Of a stretch of 64,000 nucleotides of DNA, positions 29,750 to 40,329 are shown piece by piece. The notes under the pieces were generated by a model. The model was not told where the DNA came from, ran no database searches, and saw only the letters and a program-made list of their open reading frames with translations. Numbering within the stretch: position 1 is the stretch's first letter; each line of letters opens with the position of its first letter. The position numbers were made by a program, and so were the translations under genes. Source of the DNA: Bacteroidota bacterium (GTDB taxonomy: Bacteria; Bacteroidota; Bacteroidia; Chitinophagales; Saprospiraceae); assembly GCA_003045895.1 (NCBI GenBank), contig PZPC01000005.1, positions 62,001 through 126,000 of the forward strand, given 5' to 3'.

Positions 29750-30289
29750 TCATTTTGACAGCCGCTGCTGGAGTAGCCTTTCCAACTGACCGGGTTCCAG
29801 GTTGACCCCAATAATTTGTCCCTGGGGATCCAGCAGGTAGGAAGTAGGCACCTCGGTAATCCCGTACAGGGTAGCGATGGCACCATCGAAGAACCGCAGG
29901 TTGGCGGAGCGGTCCAGGATGTGGTACGGCCAGCGCAACTTGTCCTGAACGATGGCATTTTGCCAACGGTCGCGGTCTTGCTCTACCCCAATGCTGACGA
30001 TGGTGAAGCCCGCACCATCGGTGAAGCGCTGTTGGTGGTATTTTTGGTAGCTGGCCACCAGGGCCGGATTTTGAACCCGGCAAGGACCACACCAACTGCC
30101 CCAAAAATCGAGTAATACATACTTCCCGCGCAACTCCCGAAGCTCGAAACGGCGACCGTCGAGCAGTTCGGCCGAAAATTCGGGGGCGCTCCGGCCATTG
30201 GTATATTTGGGCATAAAATAGAAATAACGCCCCACGAAGTAGATCGTTATAACCAGTAAGACCAGGAGCCAACCGTATTTTTTGAGCAT
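29750..30289 (-). CDS. TlpA-like thioredoxin family protein
   Basis: 'LRGKYVLLDFWGSWCGPCRVQNPALV'; N-terminal TM; start MLKKYGW supported by CAAAGGTA promoter element at 30335-30342. Confidence 0.9.
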   Translation of the reverse strand: MLKKYGWLLVLLVITIYFVGRYFYFMPKYTNGRSAPEFSAELLDGRRFELRELRGKYVLLDFWGSWCGPCRVQNPALVASYQKYHQQRFTDGAGFTIVSIGVEQDRDRWQNAIVQDKLRWPYHILDRSANLRFFDGAIATLYGITEVPTSYLLDPQGQIIGVNLEPGQLERLLQQRLSK

Positions 30290-30334
30290 CGAGCCAGTTT
30301 TGAGTTGATCATGTAGGGCGGTGGGTAGCAGGCA

Positions 30335-30342
30335 CAAAGGTA
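30335..30342 (-). promoter_or_regulatory. Bacteroidetes -7 element (TACCTTTG on minus strand) for the TlpA-like gene
   Basis: CAAAGGTA on plus strand, 46 bp upstream of the start at 30289. Confidence 0.45.
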
Positions 30343-30358
30343 TAGAAACGTCCAGGAG

Positions 30359-31270
30359 CTACTTTCGGTTGCGCGGATGGAACTGTAAAATTGTTTCCCG
30401 CAGGAAGTGGGAGTCCAGGTGGGTATAGATTTCGGTGGTCAGGATCGACTCGTGGCCCAGCATATCCTGAACGGCCCGCAGGTCGGCACCACCTTCGATC
30501 AGGTGGGTAGCGAAAGAATGGCGAAAGGTGTGGGGGCTGACATTTTTTTCGATCCCCGCGGCCAGGGCGGCATCCTTCACGATGTTGAAGACCATGATCC
30601 GGCTCAGCCCCCCACCCCGCCGGTTGAGGAAGACGAGGTGGCGGGCGGCGGGCTTAATGTTGTCGAGGTGGCGGCGCACGCCTTCGAGGTAGAACCGCAG
30701 GTGCTTCAGCGCTTCTTCGCCCACGGGCACCAGGCGTTCTTTGTCGCCCTTGCCGATAACCTTCAGGAAGCCCGTCTCCCAGTACACATTGGTCAGGGCC
30801 AGCTGGGTGAGTTCGCTCACGCGCAGGCCACTGGCGTAGAGCATTTCCAGCATAGCGCGGTTGCGCAGGCCGTGGTTGGTACTCAGGTCGATGGTGGCGA
30901 GCAGGGCCTGGATCTCTTCATAAGTGAGCACCTCGGGGATGTAGCGCCCCAGTTTGGGTCCTTCCAGCAGATCGGTAGGGTCGGTCGTCAGCACCTCCTC
31001 GGTGTGCAGGTACTTGTAAAAAGTTTTGATACCCGACAGTACACGGGCCTGGGAACGCACTTCCAGCCCGAGGGCGTTGAGCCATTCCAGGAAACCTTCC
31101 AGTTGCTGGCGTTCGATCTCCCGGGGCGCTGTTTCCTGGCCGTGCAGTTCGAGGAAGGTCACCAGTTTGCGCACATCGTGTTCGTAGGCCTGGAGGCTGT
31201 GGTCCGACAATCCGCGTTCGAGCCGCAGAAAAGCTTTGAATCCCCTGATGGTAATTTCCCAGATCTTCAT
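30359..31270 (-). CDS. xerD: Site-specific tyrosine recombinase (XerD-like)
   Basis: 'LRNRAMLEMLYASGLRVSELTQL', 'GKGDKERLVPVG', 'SPHTFRHSFATHLIEGGADLRAVQDMLGHESILTTEIYTHLD'. Confidence 0.92.
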   Translation of the reverse strand: MKIWEITIRGFKAFLRLERGLSDHSLQAYEHDVRKLVTFLELHGQETAPREIERQQLEGFLEWLNALGLEVRSQARVLSGIKTFYKYLHTEEVLTTDPTDLLEGPKLGRYIPEVLTYEEIQALLATIDLSTNHGLRNRAMLEMLYASGLRVSELTQLALTNVYWETGFLKVIGKGDKERLVPVGEEALKHLRFYLEGVRRHLDNIKPAARHLVFLNRRGGGLSRIMVFNIVKDAALAAGIEKNVSPHTFRHSFATHLIEGGADLRAVQDMLGHESILTTEIYTHLDSHFLRETILQFHPRNRK

Positions 31271-31285
31271 GGTTTGCTCATCTTT

Positions 31286-32683
<1,398 letters not shown>

Positions 32684-32741
32684 ATATGGGGGCGTGACGC
32701 TTGGTAGAGTGCAGATGGAAGTGTGAATTTATTCTTTCCAT

Positions 32742-33353
32742 TCAAGCGTTCATAATTTCAATTAATTTGATTTTGAAACCAGGTAATACGCTGGAAGATA
32801 TTTCCTCTTCAAATTCTACAAATTGATCCAAAACATATTGGTTCTCCACTAATTTATACACCTCAACACTCCTATTTAGAGGGTCAACTATCCAATATTC
32901 AGGAACGCCATGCTCAGCGTATAAGCTTTTCTTTTCCATACGATCGCGCTTTATACTACCAGGTGATAATACCTCTATGATCATATCGGGTGCGCCATCA
33001 ACATATCCTCCCTCCTCCTTGAGGATATTTTTTCGCGTATTACTTACGAAAAAAAGATCCGGTTGCAGGACATTATAATCATCGAATTTTACGCCCATTG
33101 GAGCAAATAAAACTTCGCCGAACTTACTACTTTCGACAAACTTATCTAACGCTCTAAAGAGGTTCCGTACTGCACGTTGGTGCTGTAAGCTGGGAGCTGA
33201 TTTTTTCACGAGCACGCCGTTTAACAGTTCATAAATAGCGGTATCATCTTCCGGGAAATTCATCTCCCGAAAAGCCTGATACGTTATTTTCTCTGTGGCA
33301 ACAGTCATATTGTTCAAGTTATCCAGGTACCTGCTACCCGTTGTGTGGTACAA
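32742..33353 (-). CDS. Uma2-family (DUF820) putative restriction-endonuclease-fold protein
   Basis: 'NGVLVKKSAPSLQHQRAVRNLFRAL...LQPDLFFVSNTRKNI...GAPDMIIEVLSPGSIKRDRMEKKSLYAEHGVPEYWIVDPLNRSVEVYKL'. Confidence 0.9.
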   Translation of the reverse strand: MYHTTGSRYLDNLNNMTVATEKITYQAFREMNFPEDDTAIYELLNGVLVKKSAPSLQHQRAVRNLFRALDKFVESSKFGEVLFAPMGVKFDDYNVLQPDLFFVSNTRKNILKEEGGYVDGAPDMIIEVLSPGSIKRDRMEKKSLYAEHGVPEYWIVDPLNRSVEVYKLVENQYVLDQFVEFEEEISSSVLPGFKIKLIEIMNA

Positions 33354-33602
33354 TTAATGGAAAATCCCAAAGCATTAGGTTGGTTAACCTACTTTCATAA
33401 AGATAAGCATTCCAGGAAAAGGTTGCAAGAAAACTGTCCGTTTTTGAACACTCGTTGTCCATGTGCGCACATTAATAGCCTGCTGTTTTTGATTTTTTTT
33501 TAATTTTAAACAGCTGTTTATCAGTTATTTAATTTCATGACACAGGCCTTGGCTTGCGGCGTGAGTGAGGTGGACGAAGTGAGAAGTAAGTTATCAAAAC
33601 GC

Positions 33603-35309
33603 CTAGCCCGTGGCGCTAACTACGCTCTTTACCGTCAGGTATTCCGCCGTGAAATACTTACGCAGAAAGCGGTTGTTATTCCCGAACAAGATGCCGTTGA
33701 GCAGTTCTTCCGGCGTCTGGCCAAATTGCAAGGCGCGGACTTCGGCTGCTGGCAAGGGGTGGGCTTCTCCATTGTAAGCATAATAGAGCTCCTTCCCGTT
33801 TTGCAGGTAGGTGATCAACTCCGTTCTTAGCGCCTGAAAACTATCGACTTCCGGGAAACTGTTGATCGGTTCCACTACCCCATCATAATCGCTTCCCAGG
33901 GCAATCATCTTCCAGCCGTTGGCCGCCCGACCATCGTGTACCACTTTGATAATGTGAAAGATCGTGGACCAGATCAGCTTCAGGTAAAGGTCGTTCAACT
34001 GCCGCTCTAACACTTGCTGGAGGGTACTACCCTGCCGGGCTTTCTGCAACTTCTTCCTGATTTGGCGCACCTCCCGCTGCAAGCCTTCACCGGGCATGCG
34101 GCCTTCGTGCAAAACCACGCCAATGATGCCATCCGAATCGTACATCTCCAGAATATCTTCGTCGGTCAGGTTAATTTGCCAGCGGCTAAAAAAATGCCCC
34201 TGGTCCAATGCTGCGGTGTCTTCCTTGTCGCGCGCTTGCTCCAGGGTCTGCCACCCGTTGATGGCAGCGTGGCTGTGGATAATGGGTATAGGATCGTTCT
34301 CTTCCTGGCGTTTGCGGCGGATGATGCGGTAAAATTCCTGGCGGGTAGCCACGCTCATGTGCTTGGTATCGATCAGCACCCGGCGGCCCTGGTACCGGTT
34401 GAGGAAGAGCTCCAACACCTCCCGCCCCAGGGGCGTAAAGCCGCGATTCAGACCAGGCTCCTGGTTGAACAGGTGCCGCGAGCCGGGGCTCTGGATGCCC
34501 AACCCCAGGCTCGACTTGTCAGAAAAACTGCGGGCGTGGCCAGCCAGGAGGTTATTGAAATGGTGGCAAAAGGTGACGAAAAAAGGCGCCCGTTGCCCGC
34601 CGGCCTCAGCCTTTACGGTGCTAATATTCCGGAGCATACTGCTGCGCAGCACCTTTTGTTCGAGGGTATCCAGGTCTTCCCATTCTTTCTTATTGGTCGA
34701 CCGCTTGAGGTAATGCCCAAAACTGTGGCCACCTTCTACCGTGACCAGGCCAACGATCGTCTTTTCGTTGGTCAGCCATTCCTGCACCTGGGTGTAGTCA
34801 GTGGCCATCCGGAACCGGTAATCGGGAAAAATTTTAGACCGCGTACGGGTTTGTTCGAAGAGATAAGCGACCTCCTCGCGGTAAGCGGCGAAATAATCAT
34901 AACCTTCGTCGTGTACGTTGGCTACTTGTTTCAGAATAGCTTCCACCCGATCGAGGGGATACCCCGTAATGGCCGAACCCAAAAAGGAATGCTGCCGCCC
35001 TTGCAATAAGAGTTTGAATAATCGCCGAAAAGGTTCCTGGGGATCCAACTCAAACATTTGCCGTTCGATCGGATAAATGGAGAAGATAGGCATCCGCAAA
35101 TTGGCTTTCACGCAGGCATCCAGGTTGGCCTGCGAAGCCTTGGCCGTTTCTTTAATGGCGGCACGGAGGATGAGATTGAGCTGTCGAATGGCAGCTTCCT
35201 GCGGCGGGAAAAAATCCCAAATCGTAAAATCTTCATAGTCAGGATGCCCGGCAGCGCCAAAAGCCTTGAAGCCGCTGTGCACGTGTAAATCACTGATAAT
35301 CGGTGACAT
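33603..35309 (-). CDS. Membrane dipeptidase (M19) family protein
   Basis: 'ISDLHVHSGFKAFG', 'VEGGHSFGHYL', 'IDTKHMSVATRQEFY', 'IHSHAAINGW', 'IALGSDYDGVVEPINSFPEVDSFQAL'. Confidence 0.8.
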   Translation of the reverse strand: MSPIISDLHVHSGFKAFGAAGHPDYEDFTIWDFFPPQEAAIRQLNLILRAAIKETAKASQANLDACVKANLRMPIFSIYPIERQMFELDPQEPFRRLFKLLLQGRQHSFLGSAITGYPLDRVEAILKQVANVHDEGYDYFAAYREEVAYLFEQTRTRSKIFPDYRFRMATDYTQVQEWLTNEKTIVGLVTVEGGHSFGHYLKRSTNKKEWEDLDTLEQKVLRSSMLRNISTVKAEAGGQRAPFFVTFCHHFNNLLAGHARSFSDKSSLGLGIQSPGSRHLFNQEPGLNRGFTPLGREVLELFLNRYQGRRVLIDTKHMSVATRQEFYRIIRRKRQEENDPIPIIHSHAAINGWQTLEQARDKEDTAALDQGHFFSRWQINLTDEDILEMYDSDGIIGVVLHEGRMPGEGLQREVRQIRKKLQKARQGSTLQQVLERQLNDLYLKLIWSTIFHIIKVVHDGRAANGWKMIALGSDYDGVVEPINSFPEVDSFQALRTELITYLQNGKELYYAYNGEAHPLPAAEVRALQFGQTPEELLNGILFGNNNRFLRKYFTAEYLTVKSVVSATG

Positions 35310-35516
35310 AGGGTGTTAGGTTTAGGTCTTAGCTGGCTTTCGCCAACCGGAAAAATAGCTTGCGCTCCGTAAATAAAACACTACCATTTTTCCGATGGTT
35401 GGCAGGACCGCTTATTTTCCAGACCAGGAAGAAAACTTTAACCTTTCACCGCTTTTTTTCGGACCATACCGCCAGTCAGGTTGCGGTGGCTCCTACCGGT
35501 ATTGCCCGGGGAACAG

Positions 35517-37952
35517 CTACTCGCCCACCAATTCCGTAGCCGCTGCCTTCAGGCCGGCTGCACTGACCGCAACCCGGATTGCCCCTGGTGCGCCAGCTGC
35601 CTTCACGATCAACATGGCTTTTCCGTAAAAAAGTTGAACCTGCTCTCCCTGAAAAGGCGCCAGGGACTGTGGATTACCATTGCCCAATCCGGCGATCTGC
35701 CCGCCACCGGTAATGGACACCTGCACCTGCTGATCGGCCAGAGGAGCCAGGTTGCCCGCAGCATCGAGTGCTTCTACCAGGATGTAAGACAAGTCCATCC
35801 CATCGGATTGGATGCGCTGGCGATCGGGGGTTAACCTCAGCTGCGTCGGTGGCCCTGCCGTAGCCAACTGCTGTTCCCCCAGCACTTCACCGGCGCGGTA
35901 GGCAACCACCCGCAAGGTACCCGGCTGGTAAACCACGTCCTTCCACATCAGTCGGAAGCGGTCGACGGAGTGGGTAGATTTGGGATCTTTACAACGCATC
36001 CCCTGGGATTTTCCGTTGACAAAAAGTTCCGCACAATCCCCGTTGGTGTACACGAATACCGGCACCGGCAGCCCCACCCGCCCGGGCCAGTTCCAGTGGG
36101 GAAGGATATGGAGGGTCGTCTCCTCCGGTTTCCAGTAGCTCTTGTACAAATAATACCGGTCTTTGGGTATGCCCACCAGATCGACAATGCCAAAATAGGA
36201 GCTGCGGGCCGCCGCCGTGGCAGACAGCCCCATTTTTTCCACCGTCCCGTTGTCATAGGGCGTGGGTTCACCCAGGTAATCAAAACCGGTCCAGACGAAT
36301 TCTCCGGCAATGTATTCTTCTTCCTGTTGCCACATAAAATCATCGTCCGCAATTTCTGCCCAGGCGGGCGCATTTAAGTCGTAAGAACTCACCTGCAGGG
36401 AGCGGGTGAAGTGGGTCTTGTCTTCCGGTAGCGGCAATTCGTAGAACCCCCGGGTACTCACCGTCGAAGCCGATTCGCTGATGATCACCGACTTGTTGGG
36501 TTCCAGCTGGCGGGCCAGGCGGTAGCGGCGGTCGTAGTTCCAACTGTGGACATCGTAATAATCAAAGTGGCGCAGTTTGGCACTCTGCCAGCTGTCACAT
36601 ACCAGCGTAGTCGGGCGGGTGGGATCGTATTTCCTGACGTAATTGAGCATCGTTTGCAGGCGCTGAAAACCGTTGTCGAGGTTCCACTGCACATCGGGGA
36701 TTTCGTTGCCGACACTCCAGATGAACAGGGAAGGGTGGTTGCGGTCGCGGTGGACAAAATTCCGGATATTGCGCTGCGCAAATTCCTCGAAATCGGCCCC
36801 CTCCAGGAGGTCGGCCTTGGCGTCGTATTTGTCGAAAATTTCGTTAAAAAACAGCAGCCCCAGGCGGTCACACAGGGCCAACATTTCGGGAGCGGCTACG
36901 TTGTGGCTGGTGCGAATGGCGTTTACGCCCATGGCTTTCATCAGCTGCAGCTGTCGTTCCAGGGCGCGCGGGTGGAAGGCTGCGCCCAGCGGGCCCTGGT
37001 CGTGGTGGAGGTTGACCCCCCGCAGCTGCACCCGGCGATCATTGAGGTAAAAGCCATGATCCGCCGTGAAGCGGATGCTACGGACCCCAAAATCACTGAT
37101 CTCGGTATCGGTCAGGCGCCCACCGCTGAATACCTCGGTTTTCACCTGGTACAATACCGGCTGATCCACATCCCAACGCTGCGGCTGGGGCAGTGTAATG
37201 GTCGTTTCCAAATCCCGGTGCTGGCCGCCACCAATATAGCCGGCCACCTTTCCTGTTGCTACGACCTGTCCGTTGGGACTGATGAGCTGGTATTTCAACC
37301 GCACCGTATCTCCGGTGGGGGCATCATTGTTGATGGTAGAGCGGATGTTGACGTCGGCATAGTGCGGCTTCAACAGCGGCGTGGTAATGAAAGTGCCCCA
37401 AATGGCCACGTGTACGGGATCGACCAGAAGCAGTTGGACCTTGCGGTACAAGCCGCCGCCAGGATACCAGCGGCTGTCGTGCGCCCGGGTATCGGCGTGT
37501 ACCGCCAACAGGTTGGGCTGACCAAAGATGACCTGGTCCGTCACGTCCAGATAGAAGGAGTTGTAGCCGTAGTCCCATTCGCCAACCAACTGTCCGTTGA
37601 GGTACACTTTAGGGAAAGCCATCACCCCGTCGAAGAGGAGGTAGATGCGCTGGCCCGCAGCAGTGGCAGGAAGATCCAGGGTACGGCGGTACCAGCCTTG
37701 CCCCTGCCAGGGCAGTTTGGCGGTATTGCCATTCCCCAGGGGATCAAAAGGGCCGCTAATGGCCCAGTCGTGGGGCACACTCAGCGTCTCCCAACGGGTA
37801 TCGTCCAAAGTAGGGGAAGCACCGTTGGCTTGTTCGCCGCGGGCAAATTTCCACCCCTCCTGCAGGGTACTTATACTGCGCTCCTGGGCCTGAGCAGGGA
37901 GGAGCCAAAAGAGCAGAACAACAAGGCTAAATACGTTTTTCAAACCCGTCAT
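35517..37952 (-). CDS. Glycoside hydrolase family 2 protein (beta-galactosidase-like)
   Basis: 'RWETLSVPHDWAISGPFDP', 'GVNLHHDQGPLGAAFHPRALERQLQLMKAMGVNAIRTSHNVAAPEML', 'RDRNHPSLFIWSVGNEIPD'. Confidence 0.94.
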   Translation of the reverse strand: MTGLKNVFSLVVLLFWLLPAQAQERSISTLQEGWKFARGEQANGASPTLDDTRWETLSVPHDWAISGPFDPLGNGNTAKLPWQGQGWYRRTLDLPATAAGQRIYLLFDGVMAFPKVYLNGQLVGEWDYGYNSFYLDVTDQVIFGQPNLLAVHADTRAHDSRWYPGGGLYRKVQLLLVDPVHVAIWGTFITTPLLKPHYADVNIRSTINNDAPTGDTVRLKYQLISPNGQVVATGKVAGYIGGGQHRDLETTITLPQPQRWDVDQPVLYQVKTEVFSGGRLTDTEISDFGVRSIRFTADHGFYLNDRRVQLRGVNLHHDQGPLGAAFHPRALERQLQLMKAMGVNAIRTSHNVAAPEMLALCDRLGLLFFNEIFDKYDAKADLLEGADFEEFAQRNIRNFVHRDRNHPSLFIWSVGNEIPDVQWNLDNGFQRLQTMLNYVRKYDPTRPTTLVCDSWQSAKLRHFDYYDVHSWNYDRRYRLARQLEPNKSVIISESASTVSTRGFYELPLPEDKTHFTRSLQVSSYDLNAPAWAEIADDDFMWQQEEEYIAGEFVWTGFDYLGEPTPYDNGTVEKMGLSATAAARSSYFGIVDLVGIPKDRYYLYKSYWKPEETTLHILPHWNWPGRVGLPVPVFVYTNGDCAELFVNGKSQGMRCKDPKSTHSVDRFRLMWKDVVYQPGTLRVVAYRAGEVLGEQQLATAGPPTQLRLTPDRQRIQSDGMDLSYILVEALDAAGNLAPLADQQVQVSITGGGQIAGLGNGNPQSLAPFQGEQVQLFYGKAMLIVKAAGAPGAIRVAVSAAGLKAAATELVGE

Positions 37953-38255
37953 GTTTTTAGTTTTACCTTAGGATATTCAGGTCGTTAGCATGTAATACCA
38001 GCGCGAACCTAAATTAAAATGCCCAATTTCCGGGTATTACCAACAACATTATTTGCCCGCCCTGACACTGTTGTGGTCATTTATTTGTCGGTAAGGAGAT
38101 GACCTTGTAGGTTAAATTTACCCATTCCTGTTATAATAATATATATTTACAGCAAGTTGCTCATCTATGGTTTCAATTTTGGTGTTTTCTCCCCTTCTTT
38201 AACAATTTTCGTGGTCTAATACCTAAAATTCGCCGAATTACCATTTGGCTTTTAC

Positions 38256-40123
38256 ATGAGATTGATCTATTTTTTCTTCGTGGTTACTTTGTTCTCCTGG
38301 ACCCCGCCCCTGGTGGCCGGAAGACCAATAGCCGCTAAAGACATGACGGTCGTCGATCTGCTCAACGATGCTGCCTGGAGCCAGAAGAATTTTTCACCAG
38401 ATAGTGCTCTGGTGTTGGCAACGGCGGCACTAACCGATGCCTGCAAGCTGAACTATGCCCGAGGAGAAGCCGACGCGCTACACACCATCGGGATGATTCA
38501 CTGGCTGCGAAGCGACCTTCCCAAAGCACTGAATTATTATTTAAAAGCCTTGCATATTCGGAAAAAAATTGGTGACAATCTGGGTTTGGGACGTTCTTAC
38601 AACAACATTGGAAACATCTATTTTGACCAGGCAAAGTACGATACGGCCCTGGTTTTCTACCAGCAGGGGTTGGTGATTCGCAAAGCACTTAGGATACGGC
38701 GGGACTAATTTTTTCCCTCAGCAATATTGGCGATGTATCGGTGAAATACAAAAAACTGGCCGCCGCCAAACAAAACTATTTATTGGCTATGGGATTGGCC
38801 CAACAATTAAAAAGTGCCAGTGCTTTAGCACACGTGGAAGGGTGTTTAGGAAAATTAGCGCTGTTGGAAGGCAATTACAAATTAGCCTTAGCTTACTGGG
38901 AAATAGCCCTGGAAAATGTCAAACAGACACAAAATAAACGGCAAATAGCCATCTGCCTCCACGAAATCGTAGTTTTGGCCATGCTGAACGAAGCACTTAT
39001 CCTACCTAAGCACGAAGAATACGTAAAGGAAAGTAGCCGCCTGGCCACCGAAATTGGCACTTTTGACCTCCAGGCCGACGCGGCATTACTCCTGGGGCAA
39101 ATAGCCGTAGCCAAAGGTGACTTGAAGGCGGCCTATTTCTACCACGAACAGTACCGCCAGTTTGCAGCAGCCCTGATTAAGCAAAACAAAGACCAGGCCA
39201 TCACCGCCATTCAGGAGAATTTTACGGCCAAAAACCTGGCTCAAGAGCACCTGGTAGCAGCCCACCAGGACGGGGAGGAACTCAACCGCGCCAACACCCA
39301 ACTCTGGAATGCCCTCCTCTTGTGTATTACTGCTTTTTTGGGTATTCTTTTACTGACCTACCACCAGTCTTACCGCCAGCAGGCTAAACTGGCCCGAAAA
39401 CTGGAACACAACAACAAAGAATTGGCCGCCAAGAATATTGACCTGGAAAAATTTGCCAATATCACCTCGCACGACCTCAAAGAACCCCTGCGCAATATAG
39501 GCGCTTTTGCAGATTTATTAAATCGACGTTATCACGAAAAACTGGATCAGGATGGCAAAGATTACCTGGGGTTTATTCTCAGTAGCGCGCGCCACATGAA
39601 CCAGTTGCTCAACGACCTGCTGGCCTATACGAAGTTGGCCAATCCACCCCTAATAAAACCCTCCCCCATTCAACTGAAACCGCTAATTAATGAAGTTGTC
39701 CAACAATTCGAACTTACGCTGGCTTCCCGTAAAATAAACCTGGAGGTCGACACCCATCTGCCACAAGTAATGGGCTATCCCCACTTGCTGCGCGAGCTGT
39801 TCCGTCAGTTGCTGGACAACGCCATCAAATTTAGCCGGCCTACTGCCGCAACCATTTCCATTGGTTATCGCGTAACCACTTCGACCCACCTCTTCTGGAT
39901 AGAAGACAATGGTATTGGCATGCAACCCGTTTACCAAACCCAGATTTTTGACATTTTTCAACGGCTGGACAAACAAAACTACCAGGGTACGGGCGTCGGG
40001 TTAGCCATGTGCAAAAAAATCGTCGAATACCACGGTGGTAAAATTTGGGTAAAAAGCGCAGAGGATAACGGTTCCCAGTTTTTTTTCACCCTACCTCACA
40101 GCTCCAAGGGCCCTGGCAAGTAG
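38256..40123 (+). pseudogene. TPR sensor histidine kinase, interrupted by a frameshift near 38690-38725
   Basis: ORF 38256-38708 (TPR 'ARGEADALHTIGMIHWLRSDLPKALNYYLKALHIRKKIGDNLGLGRSYNNIGNIYFDQ') continues in another frame ('SLSNIGDVSVKYKKLAAAKQNYLLAMGLAQQL') into HisKA/HATPase ('ANITSHDLKEPLRNIGAFADLL', 'GTGVGLAMCKKIVEYHGGKIWV'). Confidence 0.8.
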
Positions 40124-40243
40124 CCCTCCAGATAATAGAGATCCTCCCGACCCCAGCGCGCCTGGCAACAGCCAGCGCGGCCAAACACACGTGCTTACCT
40201 TCCGGGCCAATGGCACTGAGAATGGCTGCCCAAATCTTAAAAA

Positions 40244-40287
40244 CAGGAAAGCGGAATCGCTCCATAAGGAGCGATTCCGCTTTCCTG
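40244..40287. terminator. Perfect 20-bp stem terminator-like hairpin between convergent genes
   Basis: caggaaagcggaatcgctcc-ataa-ggagcgattccgctttcctg. Confidence 0.85.
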
Positions 40288-40329
40288 ACGGATACGGCCC
40301 GGCTGGCTACCGGCAGCAGGCGCCGCCGA

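Noticed and set aside
33354-33602. AT-rich intergenic region between the Uma2 and M19 genes as RNA gene or promoter
   Set aside because: No clear hairpin-terminator or promoter pair found by eye.
36546-37988. 480-aa + strand ORF
   Set aside because: Antisense to the GH2 gene.
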